A stretch of DNA of 64,000 bases from Bog-473 sp035552395 (GTDB taxonomy: Bacteria; Actinomycetota; Acidimicrobiia; Acidimicrobiales; RAAP-2), in the NCBI GenBank assembly GCA_035552395.1, contig DASZLL010000029.1, positions 1 through 64,000 on the forward strand. The letters run 5' to 3'. The notes beneath the pieces were generated by a model. That model did no database searches. It saw only the letters and a list, made by a program, of their open reading frames with translations, and was not told where the DNA came from. Shown in pieces: positions 8,473 through 15,741 of this stretch (the first letter of the stretch is position 1; each line of letters begins with the position of its first letter). Both the position numbers and the translations under genes were made by a program.

Positions 8473-8831
8473 CGGGCGCGCCGCACCCGCACGCCGGTCG
8501 AGCCGACGTCGAGGGGCAGCGGCGGGCGGAGCTTGCGCACCGTGACCTCGACCGCCTCGAGACGGGGGTCGACGATCAGCAATGCGCTGGCCAGCCGCCC
8601 GGCCAGCGCCTCGAGGAGCCGGTAGGAGCGCCCGCCCACCACGCCGGCCGCCGCCTCCGCCAGCGCGCCGTAGTCGACCGTGTCGGCCAGGTCGTCGCTC
8701 TGCTGGGCCGCCGTCATGTCGACCCAGGCGGTGATGTCGACCGAGAAGGGCTGGGCCCGCTCGCGCTCCTCGGGCAGGACCCCGTGGATGCCGGTGACGC
8801 GGAGGTCGCGGATCTCGATGCGGTCGGTCAC
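8469..8831 (-). CDS. folB: dihydroneopterin aldolase
   Basis: Cleaves 7,8-dihydroneopterin to 6-hydroxymethyl-dihydropterin and glycolaldehyde. The 120-residue protein is a T-fold monomer with IEIRDLRVTGIHGVLPEERE at the start, the DTVDYGALAEA segment that holds the conserved Tyr, RLLEALAGRLASALL, and the late VRKLRPPLP with the conserved Lys. It couples by a 4-nt overlap to folK and lies 30 nt after the phosphatase-like gene. Confidence 0.95.
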   Translation of the reverse strand: MTDRIEIRDLRVTGIHGVLPEERERAQPFSVDITAWVDMTAAQQSDDLADTVDYGALAEAAAGVVGGRSYRLLEALAGRLASALLIVDPRLEAVEVTVRKLRPPLPLDVGSTGVRVRRAR

Positions 8832-8861
8832 GGGCGGCCGGCGGTCACCTACGGCGTGCGG

Positions 8862-9377
8862 TCACGTGCGGCGGTCGCGGGCGAGCAGGCCCTCCATCTC
8901 GGACAGGAGCTCGCGCCCGGGGGCGCCCATGGCGTGGCCGCAGACGTGCTCGACCAGGGCCACGGCCTGGGGGACGTTGGCGATGCGCCCCGACCACACC
9001 AGGTAACCGGCGACGACGCCCATGATCCGGTCGCCCAGCTCGTCTTGATGCACCAGGATGCGCAGGCCCGCCGCGAGCGACTCGTCGATGTCCTTGAAGC
9101 AGGCGGCGAGGATGGGGCGGGGGTCCCCAGTGCGCTCGAGCGGGTAGTGGGCCCAGGCCAGGCCCTCCTCGTCATAGGCGGCCAGGTTGTGGGGCGACGG
9201 GAGCAGCGAGATCACGCGTCCGAAGCCCTGGACGCGCAGCCAGATGATCTCCTCCTGCCGGCGCACCCGGCGGTGGTTGACCGAGAACCCGCCCGGCCGC
9301 TCGCTCACAGCAAGATGATCCTTGATCACCCACGTGAAGTTGCGGGGTGGGATCCCCGCAGCCCACTTGCCCTTCAT
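8862..9377 (-). CDS. dual-specificity-phosphatase-like protein lacking the catalytic Cys
   Basis: A 171-residue protein inside the folate cluster, overlapping folP by 4 nt (ATGA). Its layout follows dual-specificity phosphatases: FTWVIKDHLAVSERP (residues 14-28), VISLLPSP (55-62), GLAWAHYPLE (72-81), then the P-loop region ILVHQDELGDRIMGVVAGYL. In an active enzyme this reads HC-x5-R; here it is His110-Gln111-x5-Arg117, so the nucleophile is Gln. It should not hydrolyse phosphoesters by the usual mechanism and may bind a phosphorylated ligand or protein. I assign the fold from this pattern only; its function in folate synthesis is unknown. ATG at 9377 is the only start that fits the coupling. 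Confidence 0.75.
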   Translation of the reverse strand: MKGKWAAGIPPRNFTWVIKDHLAVSERPGGFSVNHRRVRRQEEIIWLRVQGFGRVISLLPSPHNLAAYDEEGLAWAHYPLERTGDPRPILAACFKDIDESLAAGLRILVHQDELGDRIMGVVAGYLVWSGRIANVPQAVALVEHVCGHAMGAPGRELLSEMEGLLARDRRT

Positions 9378-10225
9378 GCGGCAGGACCATACAGCCGGGC
9401 CACCTGCACCGTCGCCGCCACATCGTGGACGCGGACCATGCCGGCACCGGCGACGAGCGCGCCCGCGGCTGAGGCCAGGGAGCCGGCGACCCGGTCCTCC
9501 ATGGGAGCGGGCGTGACGATCCCGGCCGCGGCCTTCGGTGCGGCGGCGACCAGGCCCAAGAAGCGCTTGCGGCTGGCGCCGACGAGGACGCCGGCGCACC
9601 CGGCGCCGGCAGCGGCCTCCACCAGCTCGCCCAGGTGGCGCAGCAGGGAGAGGTTGTGGTCGATCGTCTTCCCGAAGCCGATCCCGGGATCGACCCAGAC
9701 CTCGGCCACGCCGGCCCGGCGGGCCAGGCCGGCCCGATCGAGGACGAAGGACTTGACCTCGGCCACCACGTCGTCGTAGCGGGGGTCGTCCTGCATAGTG
9801 CGGGGCTGGCCGCGCATGTGCATCGCCACCCAGCCGGCTCCGGTGGCCGCGGCCACCTCCCACAGCGAGGCCGAGATGTCGTTGATCAGCGTGGCGCCGG
9901 CGGCCACCGCGGCCGCGGCGACGTCGGGTTTCACCGTGTCGACGGAGAGCCGGACTCCGCGCTCGGTCAGGGCCGGGGCGGCGGCCAGGGCCTCGATGAC
10001 AGGGACGACCCGGGCCAGCTCGACCTCGCCGGCCACCGGCGCCGCGCCGGGGCGCGAGGACTCGCCGCCCACGTCGATCACGTCGGCCCCCTCCTCTGCC
10101 ATGGCGATCCCGCGGGCGACGGCGCGCTCGAACGTGTCGTAGAGCCCGCCGTCGGAGAAGGAGTCCGGCGTGACGTTGAGGACCCCCATGACGAGGGGGG
10201 GGCGGGCCGGCGGGGCCGGCGTCAT
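9374..10225 (-). CDS. folP: dihydropteroate synthase
   Basis: Condenses hydroxymethyl-dihydropterin pyrophosphate with p-aminobenzoate; the sulfonamide target. The 283-residue TIM barrel shows GVLNVTPDSFSDGG, VIDVGGESSRPGA, LSVDTVKP, LINDISA, WVAMHMRGQPRTMQ, WVDPGIGFGKTIDHN, VGASRKRFLG and the final VRVHDVAATVQVARL. All pterin and p-aminobenzoate ligands expected in these loops are present. Starts 2 nt after folE and overlaps the phosphatase-like gene by 4 nt. Its p-aminobenzoate could come from the CADD-like protein at 24789-25448. Confidence 0.97.
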   Translation of the reverse strand: MTPAPPARPPLVMGVLNVTPDSFSDGGLYDTFERAVARGIAMAEEGADVIDVGGESSRPGAAPVAGEVELARVVPVIEALAAAPALTERGVRLSVDTVKPDVAAAAVAAGATLINDISASLWEVAAATGAGWVAMHMRGQPRTMQDDPRYDDVVAEVKSFVLDRAGLARRAGVAEVWVDPGIGFGKTIDHNLSLLRHLGELVEAAAGAGCAGVLVGASRKRFLGLVAAAPKAAAGIVTPAPMEDRVAGSLASAAGALVAGAGMVRVHDVAATVQVARLYGPAA

Positions 10226-10227
10226 GG

Positions 10228-10797
10228 TCAGCGGCCCCGGATGAACTGCATGGCCTCCGCCCGGGTCGCCGCGTCCGAGCGGAACAGCCCGCGCACCGAC
10301 GAGGTCACCGTGAGCGTGCCCGGCTTCTTCACGCCGCGCATCGACATGCAGAGGTGCTCGGCCTCGATGACCACGAACACCCCGCGCGGCGAGAGCACGT
10401 TCTGGATGGCGTCGGCGATCTCCGTCGTCATGCGCTCTTGCACCTGGAGGCGGCGGGCGTAGCCATCGACGAGGCGGGCCAGTTTCGACAGCCCGGTGAT
10501 GCGGCCGTCCTCGGCCGGGATGTAGGCGACGTGGGCCCGACCGAGAAACGGCACGAGGTGGTGCTCACAGAGGGAGGCGAAGGGAATGTCACGCACCATC
10601 ACCATTTCGTCGTGCTCGGCGGCGAAGGTGACCTCGAGGTGCCGGGCCGGGTCGTCATGGAGGCCGGCGAAGAGCTCCTCGTACATGGACGCCACCCGGT
10701 CGGGCGTGGCGAGGAGCCCGTCGCGCGAAGGGTCCTCGCCGATGGCCTCGAGCAGCTCGGTCACGGCCTTCTTGACGCGGTCTTGGTCGACACTCAT
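10228..10797 (-). CDS. folE: GTP cyclohydrolase I
   Basis: Opens and rearranges GTP to 7,8-dihydroneopterin triphosphate, the first step of folate synthesis. The 189-residue protein has the zinc-binding motifs FASLCEHHLVPFLGRAHVAY and EAEHLCMSMRGV, plus the GLSKLARLVDGYARRLQVQE helix typical of type IA enzymes. All Cys/His metal ligands are present, so it is the zinc form. It lies 24 nt after the tilS-hpt gene; in related actinobacteria ftsH usually sits in this gap but is missing here. Confidence 0.97.
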   Translation of the reverse strand: MSVDQDRVKKAVTELLEAIGEDPSRDGLLATPDRVASMYEELFAGLHDDPARHLEVTFAAEHDEMVMVRDIPFASLCEHHLVPFLGRAHVAYIPAEDGRITGLSKLARLVDGYARRLQVQERMTTEIADAIQNVLSPRGVFVVIEAEHLCMSMRGVKKPGTLTVTSSVRGLFRSDAATRAEAMQFIRGR

Positions 10798-10821
10798 GGG
10801 TCGACGCTCATCGGCCGGTCC

Positions 10822-12468
10822 TCACTGCTCGGTCCCCTTGAAGCGGTGGACGCCGCGGAGGTTGCGGTAGCGCTCGGCCACATCGAGCCCGTAGCCCACG
10901 ACGAAGACGGACGGGATGGTGAAGCCGACGTAGCGCAGCGGGATCTCGACGCGCTGCTCGCCCTCCTTCACCAGCAACGCGCAGATGTGGAGGCTCTTGG
11001 GCTGGCGGGCGGTGAGATAGCGGCGGAGATAGTTGAGCGTGAGGCCGCTGTCGATGATGTCCTCGACGACGAGGACATGGCGCCCCTCGAGCTCGGAGTC
11101 GAGGTCCTTGACGATGCGGACGACGCCCGACGTCTTGGTTGCGCTGCCGTAGGACGACACCGCCATGAAATCGACGTCGACGGGCAGCTCGATGGCGCGG
11201 CACAGGTCACTCAGGAAGAGCATCGCCCCCTTGAGCACCGCCACGAGCAGCGGCGGCTCGTCGGCGTAGTCCGTGGTGATCTGCGCACCGAGCTCGGCCA
11301 CCCGCACCGCCAGCTCGCCGGCCTCCACGAGCACGGGGCCCACGTCGGGCTCGGCCCAGGTCGGGACGCCCGGTCCGGCCTCGTCGGTCACCGCCGTGAC
11401 ACTACCGGAGGCTCCTGGCACCACCTCCAGGCGCCCGCGGGAGCGGCGCACCCGCCGGCCCCCCGAGAGCTCGGTGGCGATGGCCTGGCCGGCGGCCACC
11501 GCGAGCACCCGGTCGACCTCGGCCAGCGAAGGTGGGTGGGCGGCGGCGGCGGTGCCGTCTGTCGCGTCGCTGGCGTCGCTGGCGTCGGTGGCTTCGGTGG
11601 CTTCGGTAGCTTCGCTGGCGTCGGTGGCTTCGGTGGCTTCGGCACGGAGCCAGTTGCGCAGGGCGCGGCGAGCCAACGGTCGTGGTGCGGCGGCGACGCG
11701 GCGGGCGTCCGCCGGGTCGGGCAACGCCTCGTCGGCCAGGGTGGTCAACAGCGCGACCTCGTCGCGCAGCACGCCGGCCTGGCGCGCCAGCACCGGCACC
11801 GGGTCGCGCCCGGCCACCTCCGCGCACAACGGGAGGAGCTCATGGCGGACGCGGTTGCGCACGAAGGCCGGGTCGTCGTTGCTCTCGTCGCGGACCGGCA
11901 CCAAACCGGCCGCCCGGCAGAGGCGATGGGTCTCTTCGCGACGCAGCGCGAGCAGTGGGTGGCGCGGGCCTGGCGCCATGCCGGCGAGCCCGTCCGCCCC
12001 GGCGCCGCGCAGGAGATTGACCAAGATCGTCTCCGCCTGGTCGTCCATGGTGTGGCCGGTCGCCACGCCGGCGGGGAGCACGCCGAAGCGGGCGGCGCGG
12101 GCGCGCGCCTCGAGGTTGGACCCTGGCGGCACCGACACCGTGCGGCGCTCGAAGCGCGCCGCCACCTTGGCCGCGGCCGCGGCGACGACCTCCGCCTCCC
12201 TGGCCGATCCGGCCCGCAGGCCGTGGTCGACGTGGGTGGCGGTGACGTCGCACCCCGCCGCGGCGGCGAGCACGAGGAGGGCGAGCGAGTCGGGGCCGCC
12301 CGACACCGCGCACGCCAGCGGGGTCCCCGGGGCGGGGAAGGTGCAGCGGGTCAGGAGGTCGTCGACAAGCGAGGTGAGCGAGTCCGGTCTGGCAGCGACG
12401 CCGTGCTCGTGCTCGTGCTCGGGGCCGAAGTCGAGGTCGAGAGCGGCGTCGAAGCTCCCGTCAACCAC
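10822..12468 (-). CDS. tilS-hpt: fused tRNA(Ile)-lysidine synthase / hypoxanthine phosphoribosyltransferase
   Basis: One uninterrupted 548-residue frame joins two enzymes that are separate neighbours in most actinobacteria. Residues about 30-270 are TilS, which converts C34 of tRNA-Ile2 to lysidine: PP-loop CAVSGGPDSLALL, THVDHGLRAGS, GHTMDDQAETILVNLLRG, RDESNDDPAFVRNRVRHELLP. A linker holds a 27-residue Ala/Thr/Glu/Asp/Ser repeat near residue 280. From about residue 375 it is HPRT: VAVLKGAMLFLSDLCRAI, the PRPP loop VVEDIIDSGLTL and VFVVGYGLDVAERYRNL. The GTG at 12468 overlaps the upstream gene by 8 nt. In-frame GTG codons just before the HPRT part could allow separate translation. TilS-HprT fusions are known from Listeria. 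Confidence 0.92.
   Translation of the reverse strand: MVDGSFDAALDLDFGPEHEHEHGVAARPDSLTSLVDDLLTRCTFPAPGTPLACAVSGGPDSLALLVLAAAAGCDVTATHVDHGLRAGSAREAEVVAAAAAKVAARFERRTVSVPPGSNLEARARAARFGVLPAGVATGHTMDDQAETILVNLLRGAGADGLAGMAPGPRHPLLALRREETHRLCRAAGLVPVRDESNDDPAFVRNRVRHELLPLCAEVAGRDPVPVLARQAGVLRDEVALLTTLADEALPDPADARRVAAAPRPLARRALRNWLRAEATEATDASEATEATEATDASDASDATDGTAAAAHPPSLAEVDRVLAVAAGQAIATELSGGRRVRRSRGRLEVVPGASGSVTAVTDEAGPGVPTWAEPDVGPVLVEAGELAVRVAELGAQITTDYADEPPLLVAVLKGAMLFLSDLCRAIELPVDVDFMAVSSYGSATKTSGVVRIVKDLDSELEGRHVLVVEDIIDSGLTLNYLRRYLTARQPKSLHICALLVKEGEQRVEIPLRYVGFTIPSVFVVGYGLDVAERYRNLRGVHRFKGTEQ
11562..11643. repeat. 9-nt-period tandem repeat in the tilS-hpt linker
   Basis: About nine imperfect copies of GGCGTCGCT / GGCTTCGGT run through this stretch. 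On the minus strand they encode repeated Ala-Thr-Glu, Ala-Thr-Asp and Ala-Ser-Asp triplets, an acidic flexible segment between the TilS core and the later part of the fusion. The length is a multiple of three in every unit, so slippage would keep the reading frame. Confidence 0.75.
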
Positions 12469-13519
12469 CGGCTCGCGCCACCCAGAGGGCGGGGTCGCGG
12501 ACCTCTTCGAGCGTGGGCAACCACTCGGGCCCTTCCCACACCCGCGCCATCAGTGGGGCGCCGCCGGCCGCCTCGACCGACTCGACGAAGGTCTCCCCCT
12601 CGGCGTACTGGCGCATCTTGGCGTCGAGCCCGAGCAGCTTCGACATCAGCTTGGTGAGGCCCTTGGCCTGCGACCGACGCTGGTGCAGCACGCGTGCGAA
12701 GTGCGCGGCACCGGGCACCTCGGCCGCCCCGGCGCGGTTCATCGTGACGTCGCCGTGCCCCTCGAGCAGGCTCATCATCCCGGTGATCTTGGAGAGCGCG
12801 ACGCGCTGTTCGGGCGTGGCGAGCAGGCCGACCACGCCGGCGCCCCCGTCCCCCGACCCCTGCCGCCCGGCTCGCACCTCGGTCGCCACGCGCTTGACGA
12901 CCTCGGCGAACCCGGCCGGGTCGCCCGAGAGCGGGCCCAGCAGCTCGGTCACCAGGCCGACGAAGTGGTCGCGCAGCCAGGGCACGGCGGTGAACTGCAG
13001 ACGGTGCGTCACCTCGTGCAGCGCCAGCCAGAGCCGGAACTGGCTCGGCGCAAAGCCGTACTGCGTCTCGACGGCCACGATGTTCGGCCCCACGTAGGAG
13101 ACCAGGTCCTGGTCGTCGGGACCCTCGTCGTCGATCAACAGGTCGTACTGGCCCAGGACGCGCGTCGCCATGTAGGCCAGCATCAGGCCGAGCTGCATGC
13201 CGGCGACGCTGCGGCCGATGGCAAGCGACGGCCCGCCGAGCTTGGCGCCGCGCTTCTCGGCGAGCTCGCTCAGCGCGGGGCCGACCAACCGTTCCATGGA
13301 GCGCACGTTCGCCGCGGCCCAACCGGGTCGGTCCGTCACCTTGGCGCGCGCCGCGCCGTGCGCCGAGTGCAGGCCGGTCGACTCGGTCACCAGCAGCTCG
13401 GCCTTGGCCGTGAGCTCGTCGAACTGCGACTGCAGACGCGACGAGCGGTACGAGGCAGGCGCCGGCTTGAGGATGAGCGCGCCCGCCGCCACACGCGCCG
13501 CGAGGCCCCAATCAACCAT
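12461..13519 (-). CDS. DUF2342 / F420-biosynthesis-associated zinc metallopeptidase-like protein
   Basis: A 352-residue protein with the zinc-protease motif ALHEVTHRLQF (HExxH) in its middle and a later EGHGDV segment that may give the third ligand. Its start, VDWGLAARVAAGALILKPAP, and the strand YDLLIDDEGPDDQDLVSYVGPNI are typical of the DUF2342 family. The family name refers to co-occurrence with coenzyme F420 genes; substrate and role are unknown. It lies directly before tilS, as in Mycobacterium (Rv3626c position, from memory), and overlaps it by 8 nt. No signal peptide or membrane segment is seen. Confidence 0.9.
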   Translation of the reverse strand: MVDWGLAARVAAGALILKPAPASYRSSRLQSQFDELTAKAELLVTESTGLHSAHGAARAKVTDRPGWAAANVRSMERLVGPALSELAEKRGAKLGGPSLAIGRSVAGMQLGLMLAYMATRVLGQYDLLIDDEGPDDQDLVSYVGPNIVAVETQYGFAPSQFRLWLALHEVTHRLQFTAVPWLRDHFVGLVTELLGPLSGDPAGFAEVVKRVATEVRAGRQGSGDGGAGVVGLLATPEQRVALSKITGMMSLLEGHGDVTMNRAGAAEVPGAAHFARVLHQRRSQAKGLTKLMSKLLGLDAKMRQYAEGETFVESVEAAGGAPLMARVWEGPEWLPTLEEVRDPALWVARAGG

Positions 13520-13565
13520 TGCGGGACCGGCCGGCGGGGACGAGGCCGCGCCGACTGGGATGAGA

Positions 13566-13901
13566 TCAGTGCTTGGCGTCGTGTTGCCGGCTTTCTTCGT
13601 TGATCGCCGCAGCCACCCGTTCGATCAGGGTTTGAGGCACCCGGTCCTTGCAGCGGTTGGCGATGACCTTGCGCAACTCGGCCTCGAATTGCGCCGCCCC
13701 GCCGCAGGGGCCGCACCAGTCGAGATGAATGCTGATCTCCCGGCGCCGCACCTCGGTGAGCTCGCCGTCGAGATACGAGTAGAGCTCGTGCACCGCCTCG
13801 ACGCAGTCGACGGACGGGCCGAACAGTCCGCTCGTGTCCACGGCGGTGTCTCGATCGGACTGTTCGTTCTTCTGCTCGGGCTTCTGCACGTCTTCGCTCA
13901 T
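13566..13901 (-). CDS. zinc-binding anti-sigma factor, RsrA/mycothiol-system type
   Basis: A 111-residue protein with the ZAS signature H-x3-C-x2-C (ISIHLDWCGPCGG) and nearby Cys residues (VDCVEAVHEL and IANRCKD) that complete a thiol-redox zinc site. In this family, disulfide formation releases zinc and the bound sigma factor. It follows the sigma gene by 4 nt with AGAGGA just before the ATG, the usual sigR-rsrA arrangement. The N-terminus is a charged unstructured tail. Likely the partner of the sigma factor at 13906-14481. Confidence 0.9.
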   Translation of the reverse strand: MSEDVQKPEQKNEQSDRDTAVDTSGLFGPSVDCVEAVHELYSYLDGELTEVRRREISIHLDWCGPCGGAAQFEAELRKVIANRCKDRVPQTLIERVAAAINEESRQHDAKH

Positions 13902-13905
13902 TCCT

Positions 13906-14481
13906 CTACCCCGCCGGCACGCTGCCGACGAGCCCCCGCGCCTCCGCTACATCGTGCAACGCCTTCTGGAGCGCCCTTCTTCCCCGGTGGATCCGGCTCA
14001 TGACCGTGCCGATGGGCACGTCGGTGATCTCGGAGATCTCCTTGTAGCTGAAACCCTCCACGTCGGCGAGCATGACGGCCATGCGGAAGGCTTCGGGCAG
14101 GGCCTCGAGCGCCGCCTTGACGTCGTCGTCGGTGAAGCGGTCCAGGGCCTCGTCCTCGGCCGAGCGACCGGGGTCGCTCCCGCCGGAACCGGCCAGGCGC
14201 TTGTAGAGGTAGAGGTCCTCCACGTCCTCGACGTCGGCCACCTCGGGGCGGCGCTGGGCGGCCCGGTACGAGTTGATGTACGTGTTGGTCAAGATCCGGT
14301 AGAGCCAGGCCCGCAGGTTGGTGCCCTCTTGGAACGAGCCGAACGAGCGGTACGCCTTGAGGTAGGTCTCCTGCACCAGGTCCTCGGCGTCGGCCCGGTT
14401 GCGCGTCATGCGGAGCGCCGCCGAGTACAGGCTCGGCATGAACTCCATGGCGACGTCGGTGAAGGTCGACTGGTCTGCCAT
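13906..14481 (-). CDS. sigR: ECF sigma factor, SigR/SigH type
   Basis: A 191-residue sigma factor with region 2 (MPSLYSAALRMTRNRADAEDLVQETYLKAYRSF, given here as two overlapping motifs: ALRMTRNRADAEDLVQETYL and KAYRSFGSF) and region 4 (EAFRMAVMLADVEGFSYKEI, then VPIGTVMSRIHRGRRAL). This matches the oxidative-stress SigR/SigH group. The ATG at 14481 lies 7 nt after TAGGGT, so the mRNA is probably leaderless. A GGAAG about 17 nt further upstream hints at an autoregulated SigR-type -35 box, which is only a weak match. It is divergent from the P450 gene and co-transcribed with its anti-sigma. Confidence 0.94.
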   Translation of the reverse strand: MADQSTFTDVAMEFMPSLYSAALRMTRNRADAEDLVQETYLKAYRSFGSFQEGTNLRAWLYRILTNTYINSYRAAQRRPEVADVEDVEDLYLYKRLAGSGGSDPGRSAEDEALDRFTDDDVKAALEALPEAFRMAVMLADVEGFSYKEISEITDVPIGTVMSRIHRGRRALQKALHDVAEARGLVGSVPAG

Positions 14482-14488
14482 GGGTTCC

Positions 14489-14512
14489 ACCCTACCCACC
14501 CGACGATAGGGT
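14489..14512. promoter_or_regulatory. back-to-back promoters for sigR and the P450 gene
   Basis: Two TAGGGT boxes face away from each other: 14489-14494 (minus strand, 7 nt before the sigR ATG) and 14507-14512 (plus strand, 8 nt before the P450 GTG). Both spacings imply leaderless messages. The 39-bp intergenic space means the two polymerase sites overlap, so expression of the two genes is probably linked or mutually exclusive. Confidence 0.55.
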
Positions 14513-14520
14513 CTTCCGTC

Positions 14521-15741
14521 GTGACCACGGCCCCGGCGCATCTCGCGATCGACCTGCTGAGCGGCGAGTTCTACGGGCGGGAGCCCCACGACGCCTATGC
14601 CTGGATGCGGGCCCACGCTCCCGTCTACTACGACGAGGCCAACGACCTGTGGGCCGCCGCCAGCTACGCCGCGGTCAAGCAGGCCTCCGTGGACACCGAG
14701 TCCTTCTCCAACGCCGGCGGCATCCGGCCGAAGTTTCCGCCGCTCCCGATGATGATCGACTTCGACGCCCCCGAGCACGTGCGTCGGCGGCGCCTCGTCT
14801 CGGAGGGCTTCACGCCCAAGCGGGTGCGGGCCATGGAGGACAAGCTCCGCTCGGTCTGCGACGCCATCATCGACCGGGTCTGCGAGCGGGGCAGCTGCGA
14901 CTTCGTGAAGGATGTCGCCGCACCGCTGCCGATCATCATGATCGGCGACATGCTCGGCGTGGCGCCGGCCGATCGCGACGACCTGTTGCGCTGGTCCGAC
15001 GACATGCTCAAGGGCCAGGGCTCGCCCGACCCGGCGGCCATGGACAAGGCGGCTCAGGCGTTCGTGGAGTACACGCAGTACATCCACCCCGTCTTGGCCG
15101 ACCGCCGTACGACCAAGCAGACCGAGGACCTCGTCGGTGTGCTCTGCCACGCCGAGATCGACGGCGACTCGCTCGATGACGACTCGCTCGTCCACGAGAC
15201 CCTGCTCATCCTCATCGGCGGCGACGAGACAACCCGGCACGTCATCAGTGGCGGCGTGGAGGAGCTGCTCGCCCATCCCGACCAGCGGGACCGACTGGCG
15301 GGCGACCCGGCCGGCCTGATGACCGGCGCGGTCGAGGAGATGCTGCGCTGGGTGTCGCCGATCAAGAACATGGCCCGCACGGCGACCCGCGACGTCGAGC
15401 TGGCAGGCGCGTCGATCCGCCAGGGCCAGGAGCTCCTGCTGCTCTACCCCTCGGCCAACCGGGACGACGCCGTCTTCGACGACCCCGAGGCGTTCGACAT
15501 CACGCGCAGCCCCAATCCCCACCTGGCCTTCGGCTTCGGTGCCCACTTCTGCCTCGGCAACCAGCTCGCCCGCCTCGAGATGCGCGTCATGGTGGAGCGT
15601 CTGTTGGACCGTCTGCCCGACCTCCGACTCTCGGTGGAGCGGGCCGCGCTGCCGCGCCGCGCTGCGAACTTCATCTCGGGAATCGAGGAGATGCCCGTCG
15701 AGTTCTCTCCATCGGCGCCTCTGGGCATCGGCCCCGTCTGA
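14521..15741 (+). CDS. cytochrome P450
   Basis: A 406-residue soluble P450. Hallmarks are the I-helix oxygen-binding groove LILIGGDETTRHVISGG, the K-helix ExxR in VEEMLRWVSPIKNMARTATR, and the heme-thiolate loop FGFGAHFCLGNQLARLE with the axial Cys. It needs a ferredoxin or flavoprotein partner, which is not next to it. The GTG at 14521 is preferred over longer in-frame starts because it lies 8 nt after TAGGGT. Its stop codon overlaps the ATG of a short-chain dehydrogenase by one base, so the two probably act on the same substrate, for example a steroid, terpene or lipid; the substrate is not readable from sequence. Confidence 0.95.
   Translation: MTTAPAHLAIDLLSGEFYGREPHDAYAWMRAHAPVYYDEANDLWAAASYAAVKQASVDTESFSNAGGIRPKFPPLPMMIDFDAPEHVRRRRLVSEGFTPKRVRAMEDKLRSVCDAIIDRVCERGSCDFVKDVAAPLPIIMIGDMLGVAPADRDDLLRWSDDMLKGQGSPDPAAMDKAAQAFVEYTQYIHPVLADRRTTKQTEDLVGVLCHAEIDGDSLDDDSLVHETLLILIGGDETTRHVISGGVEELLAHPDQRDRLAGDPAGLMTGAVEEMLRWVSPIKNMARTATRDVELAGASIRQGQELLLLYPSANRDDAVFDDPEAFDITRSPNPHLAFGFGAHFCLGNQLARLEMRVMVERLLDRLPDLRLSVERAALPRRAANFISGIEEMPVEFSPSAPLGIGPV

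Noticed and set aside
10354..12657. 767-codon open frame opposite folE and tilS-hpt
   Set aside because: Shadow of well-supported minus-strand enzymes; no domain, no ribosome binding site.
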